DNA of 7,839 nucleotides from the NCBI GenBank assembly GCA_021827545.1, contig JAKAVH010000246.1:1-7839 (forward strand), in the 5' to 3' direction. Below, in pieces: positions 5,760 through 7,839 of this stretch. Source of the stretch: Thermoplasmata archaeon. Lineage in GTDB: Archaea; Thermoplasmatota; Thermoplasmata; UBA184. The notes under the pieces were generated by a model. That model saw only the letters and a program-made list of their open reading frames with translations. It was not told the DNA's origin and searched no databases. A program made the position numbers and the translations under genes. Positions within the stretch are counted from its first letter, which is position 1; each line of letters opens with the position of its first letter.

Positions 5760-7433
5760 ATGACCGACTTCTCGACCCCGGTGGCCGTCATCGGGATCAT
5801 CGCCGCCGTGGCGGCATTCTTCCTCTGGGCCCTGAGCTACCACGGCGAGTGGACGGTCCGGACGGTGAAGAAGTGGCTCTTCACGTCCGACCACCGGCTG
5901 ATCGGTCTGATGTACATCACGACCGGCATCGTGTTCTTCTTCATCGGCGGGATCTACGCGACCCTGATCCGCACCGACCTCGGGTTCATCCAGGGGCTCG
6001 GACTCGATCCCCAGACGACCCTCGGAATCACGCCGGAGGTCTACTCCGTGCTGTTCACGATGCACGGGGTGCTGATGATCTTCATGTTCATCATGCCGAC
6101 CCTGGCGGGGTTCGGCAACCTCCTCATCCCGTCGATGATCGGGTCGCGGGAGATGGCCCTCCCGAGGATCAACGCGATCGCGTTCTGGCTGATCCCGCCC
6201 GCGGGCATCATCCTCATCCTGTCGAACGCGAACGCCGGCTGGACCGGCTACGTCCCGCTCTCGGTCCAAGCTCCGGGGTACGGCATCGACCTCTGGATCC
6301 TAGGGCTCCACATCCTGACCGTCTCCTCGATGCTCGGCGCCGTGAACTTCCTGGTCACGATCCTGAAGCACCGGGCGCCGGGCGTGCACTACTGGAACAT
6401 GCCCCTCTTCGTCTGGTCGATCCTCATCAACTCGGTGCTCCTGATCTTCGCGCTCCCGTCGCTATCGATCGGACTCACGATGGTCCTCTCCGACCGGAAC
6501 TTCGGGACCCATCTCCTCGCGTCGGCCAACGGGACGCCGCTCGGCGGCGCGCTCCTCTATCAGAACGTCTTCTGGTTCTTCGCGCACCCCGAGGTCTACA
6601 TCATGGTGCTGCCGGCCTTCGGCATCATCTCGACGATCCTTCCGAAGCTCGCCCGCAAGGACATCTTCGGGTACGGCGCGATGGCCGTGGCGCTCGGCGC
6701 GTTCGCGGTGCTCTCCTTTGCGGTCTGGGAGCACCACATGTTCGTCACGGGGATCGGGACCAACATCCGCTTCGTCTTCATGCTGGCGACGATGGCGATC
6801 GCGGTCCCGTCGGCGGTCAAGACGTTCAACTGGATCGCCACCCTCTGGGGCGGCCGGATCTGGATGGCCGTCCCGATGTGGTTCTGCGTCGCGTTCATCA
6901 CCGGCTTCGTCATCGGTGGTCTGTCGGGGGTCATGCTCGCCTCGATCCCGGTCGACTACCTCTACCACGGCACCTACTTCGTCGTGGCGCACTTCCACTA
7001 CATCCTGCTCGGGGGCACCCTGATGGCGATCTTCGCGGGCATCTACTTCTACTTCCCGATCCTGACCCGCCGCTGGTACAGCCAGCGCCTCGGTCAGGCG
7101 CACTTCCTGCTCACCTACGTCGGCGTCAACCTCCTGCTCTTCCCGATGTATATCCTGGGAGCGGAAGGGATGCCCCGGCGCGTCTACACCTATCTCTGGA
7201 CCGGGAATTTCCAGGCGCTCAACTTCCTCTCGACCCTCGGCGCCTTCATCCTCGGGATCGGCCAGCTCGTCTTCGCCTTCAACATGATCTACAGCTACGT
7301 CGCGGGCACCCCGGTGACGGCGGACGATCCGTGGGGAGAGGAGCTCGCGGTGAAGATGACCGGGCCCGTCGCGCCGAGCCCGACGCGCCTGCCGACCCCG
7401 CTGCCGACCGCGAGCCCTCCCGAGGCGTCGTAG
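5760..7433 (+). CDS. ctaD: Haem-copper cytochrome oxidase subunit I (A-type)
   Basis: This is the catalytic subunit that reduces oxygen to water and pumps protons, 557 residues. Low-spin haem ligands are H102 and H413. H411 binds the high-spin haem. Copper B ligands are H276, H325 and H326. Y280 in HPEVY is the His-Tyr crosslink residue. E278 marks the A1 subfamily, and K354 is the K-channel lysine. N120, N138 and N196 match D-channel asparagines, but the entry aspartate is E131. GMPRR (470-474) supplies the haem-propionate arginines. An extra hydrophobic span at about 7-25 precedes the usual twelve, and the tail is Pro/Ser/Thr-rich. GAGGA (5748-5752) sits 7 bases before the ATG. No subunit II or III gene is in the window. 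The haem type is not readable from sequence, but the adjacent ctaA argues for haem A. Confidence 0.98.
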   Translation: MTDFSTPVAVIGIIAAVAAFFLWALSYHGEWTVRTVKKWLFTSDHRLIGLMYITTGIVFFFIGGIYATLIRTDLGFIQGLGLDPQTTLGITPEVYSVLFTMHGVLMIFMFIMPTLAGFGNLLIPSMIGSREMALPRINAIAFWLIPPAGIILILSNANAGWTGYVPLSVQAPGYGIDLWILGLHILTVSSMLGAVNFLVTILKHRAPGVHYWNMPLFVWSILINSVLLIFALPSLSIGLTMVLSDRNFGTHLLASANGTPLGGALLYQNVFWFFAHPEVYIMVLPAFGIISTILPKLARKDIFGYGAMAVALGAFAVLSFAVWEHHMFVTGIGTNIRFVFMLATMAIAVPSAVKTFNWIATLWGGRIWMAVPMWFCVAFITGFVIGGLSGVMLASIPVDYLYHGTYFVVAHFHYILLGGTLMAIFAGIYFYFPILTRRWYSQRLGQAHFLLTYVGVNLLLFPMYILGAEGMPRRVYTYLWTGNFQALNFLSTLGAFILGIGQLVFAFNMIYSYVAGTPVTADDPWGEELAVKMTGPVAPSPTRLPTPLPTASPPEAS

Positions 7434-7441
7434 GAGGTGCC

Positions 7442-7839
7442 GTGCGGGGTCACGACCTCTTCCGCTTCGCCGCGGTCATCGCCTGTCTCCTCTGCTACCT
7501 GACGATCATCCTCGGCGGGAACGTGATGGCGAGCGACAACGGGCTCGCCTGCCCGGACTGGCCGTCGTGTTTCGGGAACGGGAACTTCTTCCCGGCGCTC
7601 CAGGGCGGGGTCGCGCTCGAGTGGGGCCACCGACTCGGGGCGTTCTTCCTCTCCCTTTCCACGCTCGTCCTCGCCCTCCTCGGGGTGGCGTACGAACGCG
7701 GCCGTCGGGCGCTGATGCGCATGTCCCTCGCGGCCCTCGCGCTCGTCATCACCGAGGCCCTGCTTGGGGCGGTGGTGGTGGAGAGCCGTCTCGATACTCC
7801 CTTCATCCTGGTCCATCTCGGCATCGCGACCGCAGATCG
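7442..7839 (+). CDS. ctaA: Heme A synthase CtaA, 3' end cut by the window
   Basis: CtaA oxidises the methyl group of haem O to the formyl group of haem A in the membrane. The visible 132 codons start at GTG 7442, just after GGAGGTG (7433-7439), which overlaps the ctaD stop. The first span (about 8-30) leads into the family loop NGLACPDWPSCFG with C37 and C43, equivalent to the conserved cysteine pair. E60 and H63 follow in LEWGHRLG, matching the conserved Glu and haem-ligand His. H125 in VHLG fits the second His of this half. The usual Gln of the QxxLG motif appears to be Glu (E105, ITEALLG). The gene runs off the window, so it cannot be told whether it is the compact four-span archaeal form or the full eight-span form. 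Its position after ctaD implies cofactor supply for that oxidase. Confidence 0.94.
   Translation, partial: MRGHDLFRFAAVIACLLCYLTIILGGNVMASDNGLACPDWPSCFGNGNFFPALQGGVALEWGHRLGAFFLSLSTLVLALLGVAYERGRRALMRMSLAALALVITEALLGAVVVESRLDTPFILVHLGIATAD

Noticed and set aside
7541..7580. The CPDWPSC segment as a metal- or haem c-binding site of a separate protein
   Set aside because: There is no CxxCH, and the spacing and surrounding motifs are those of the CtaA extracellular loop.
1..7839. CRISPR arrays, tRNA or rRNA genes, insertion sequences and attachment sites
   Set aside because: No regularly spaced direct repeats, no cloverleaf-like or conserved rRNA sequence, and no transposase or terminal inverted repeats were seen. 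Spacers are too short to hold most of these.

Overview
The window is GC-rich and codes entirely on the + strand. It reads as a stretch of archaeal chromosome with an aerobic respiratory gene cluster. The archaeal reading rests on three things: an AbrB-PhoU fusion regulator of the type common in archaea, a cytochrome b/Rieske pair with no cytochrome c1 gene and no CxxCH haem c motif anywhere in the window, and strong GGAGGTG-type ribosome sites. A high-GC aerobic member of the Thermoplasmatota or a similar lineage would fit, but this is a guess from gene content.

Layout: an AbrB-PhoU regulator (40-1083) stands alone, followed by a 100-base spacer with a dyad and possible TATA-like elements. 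Next come a Tat export block (tatA 1184-1390, tatC 1495-2328, a second TatA/TatB-like gene 2341-2742), a 61-residue single-helix protein (2739-2924), a Rieske protein (2921-3760), cytochrome b (3768-5117), two small membrane proteins (5110-5376 and 5369-5743), cytochrome oxidase subunit I (5760-7433), and the start of heme A synthase CtaA (7442 to the window end, truncated). No stretch over about 110 bases lacks a gene. From tatC onward the genes are packed with gaps of 16 bases or fewer, or with 4- or 8-base overlaps, so they probably form one operon.

How the genes fit together: cytochrome b and the Rieske protein form the core of a quinol-oxidising bc-type complex. Subunit I is the haem-copper oxygen-reducing subunit, and CtaA makes the haem A it needs. 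The Tat genes supply the translocon that would export the folded Fe-S Rieske protein, which carries a lysine-arginine variant of the twin-arginine motif. The cluster therefore looks like a respiratory module that carries its own export system and cofactor enzyme, resembling in logic the SoxM-type bc-oxidase supercomplexes of Sulfolobus. Oxidase subunits II and III and any cytochrome c or copper-protein carrier are not in the window. Three small unrecognised membrane proteins sit inside the operon and are the best candidates for undescribed subunits.
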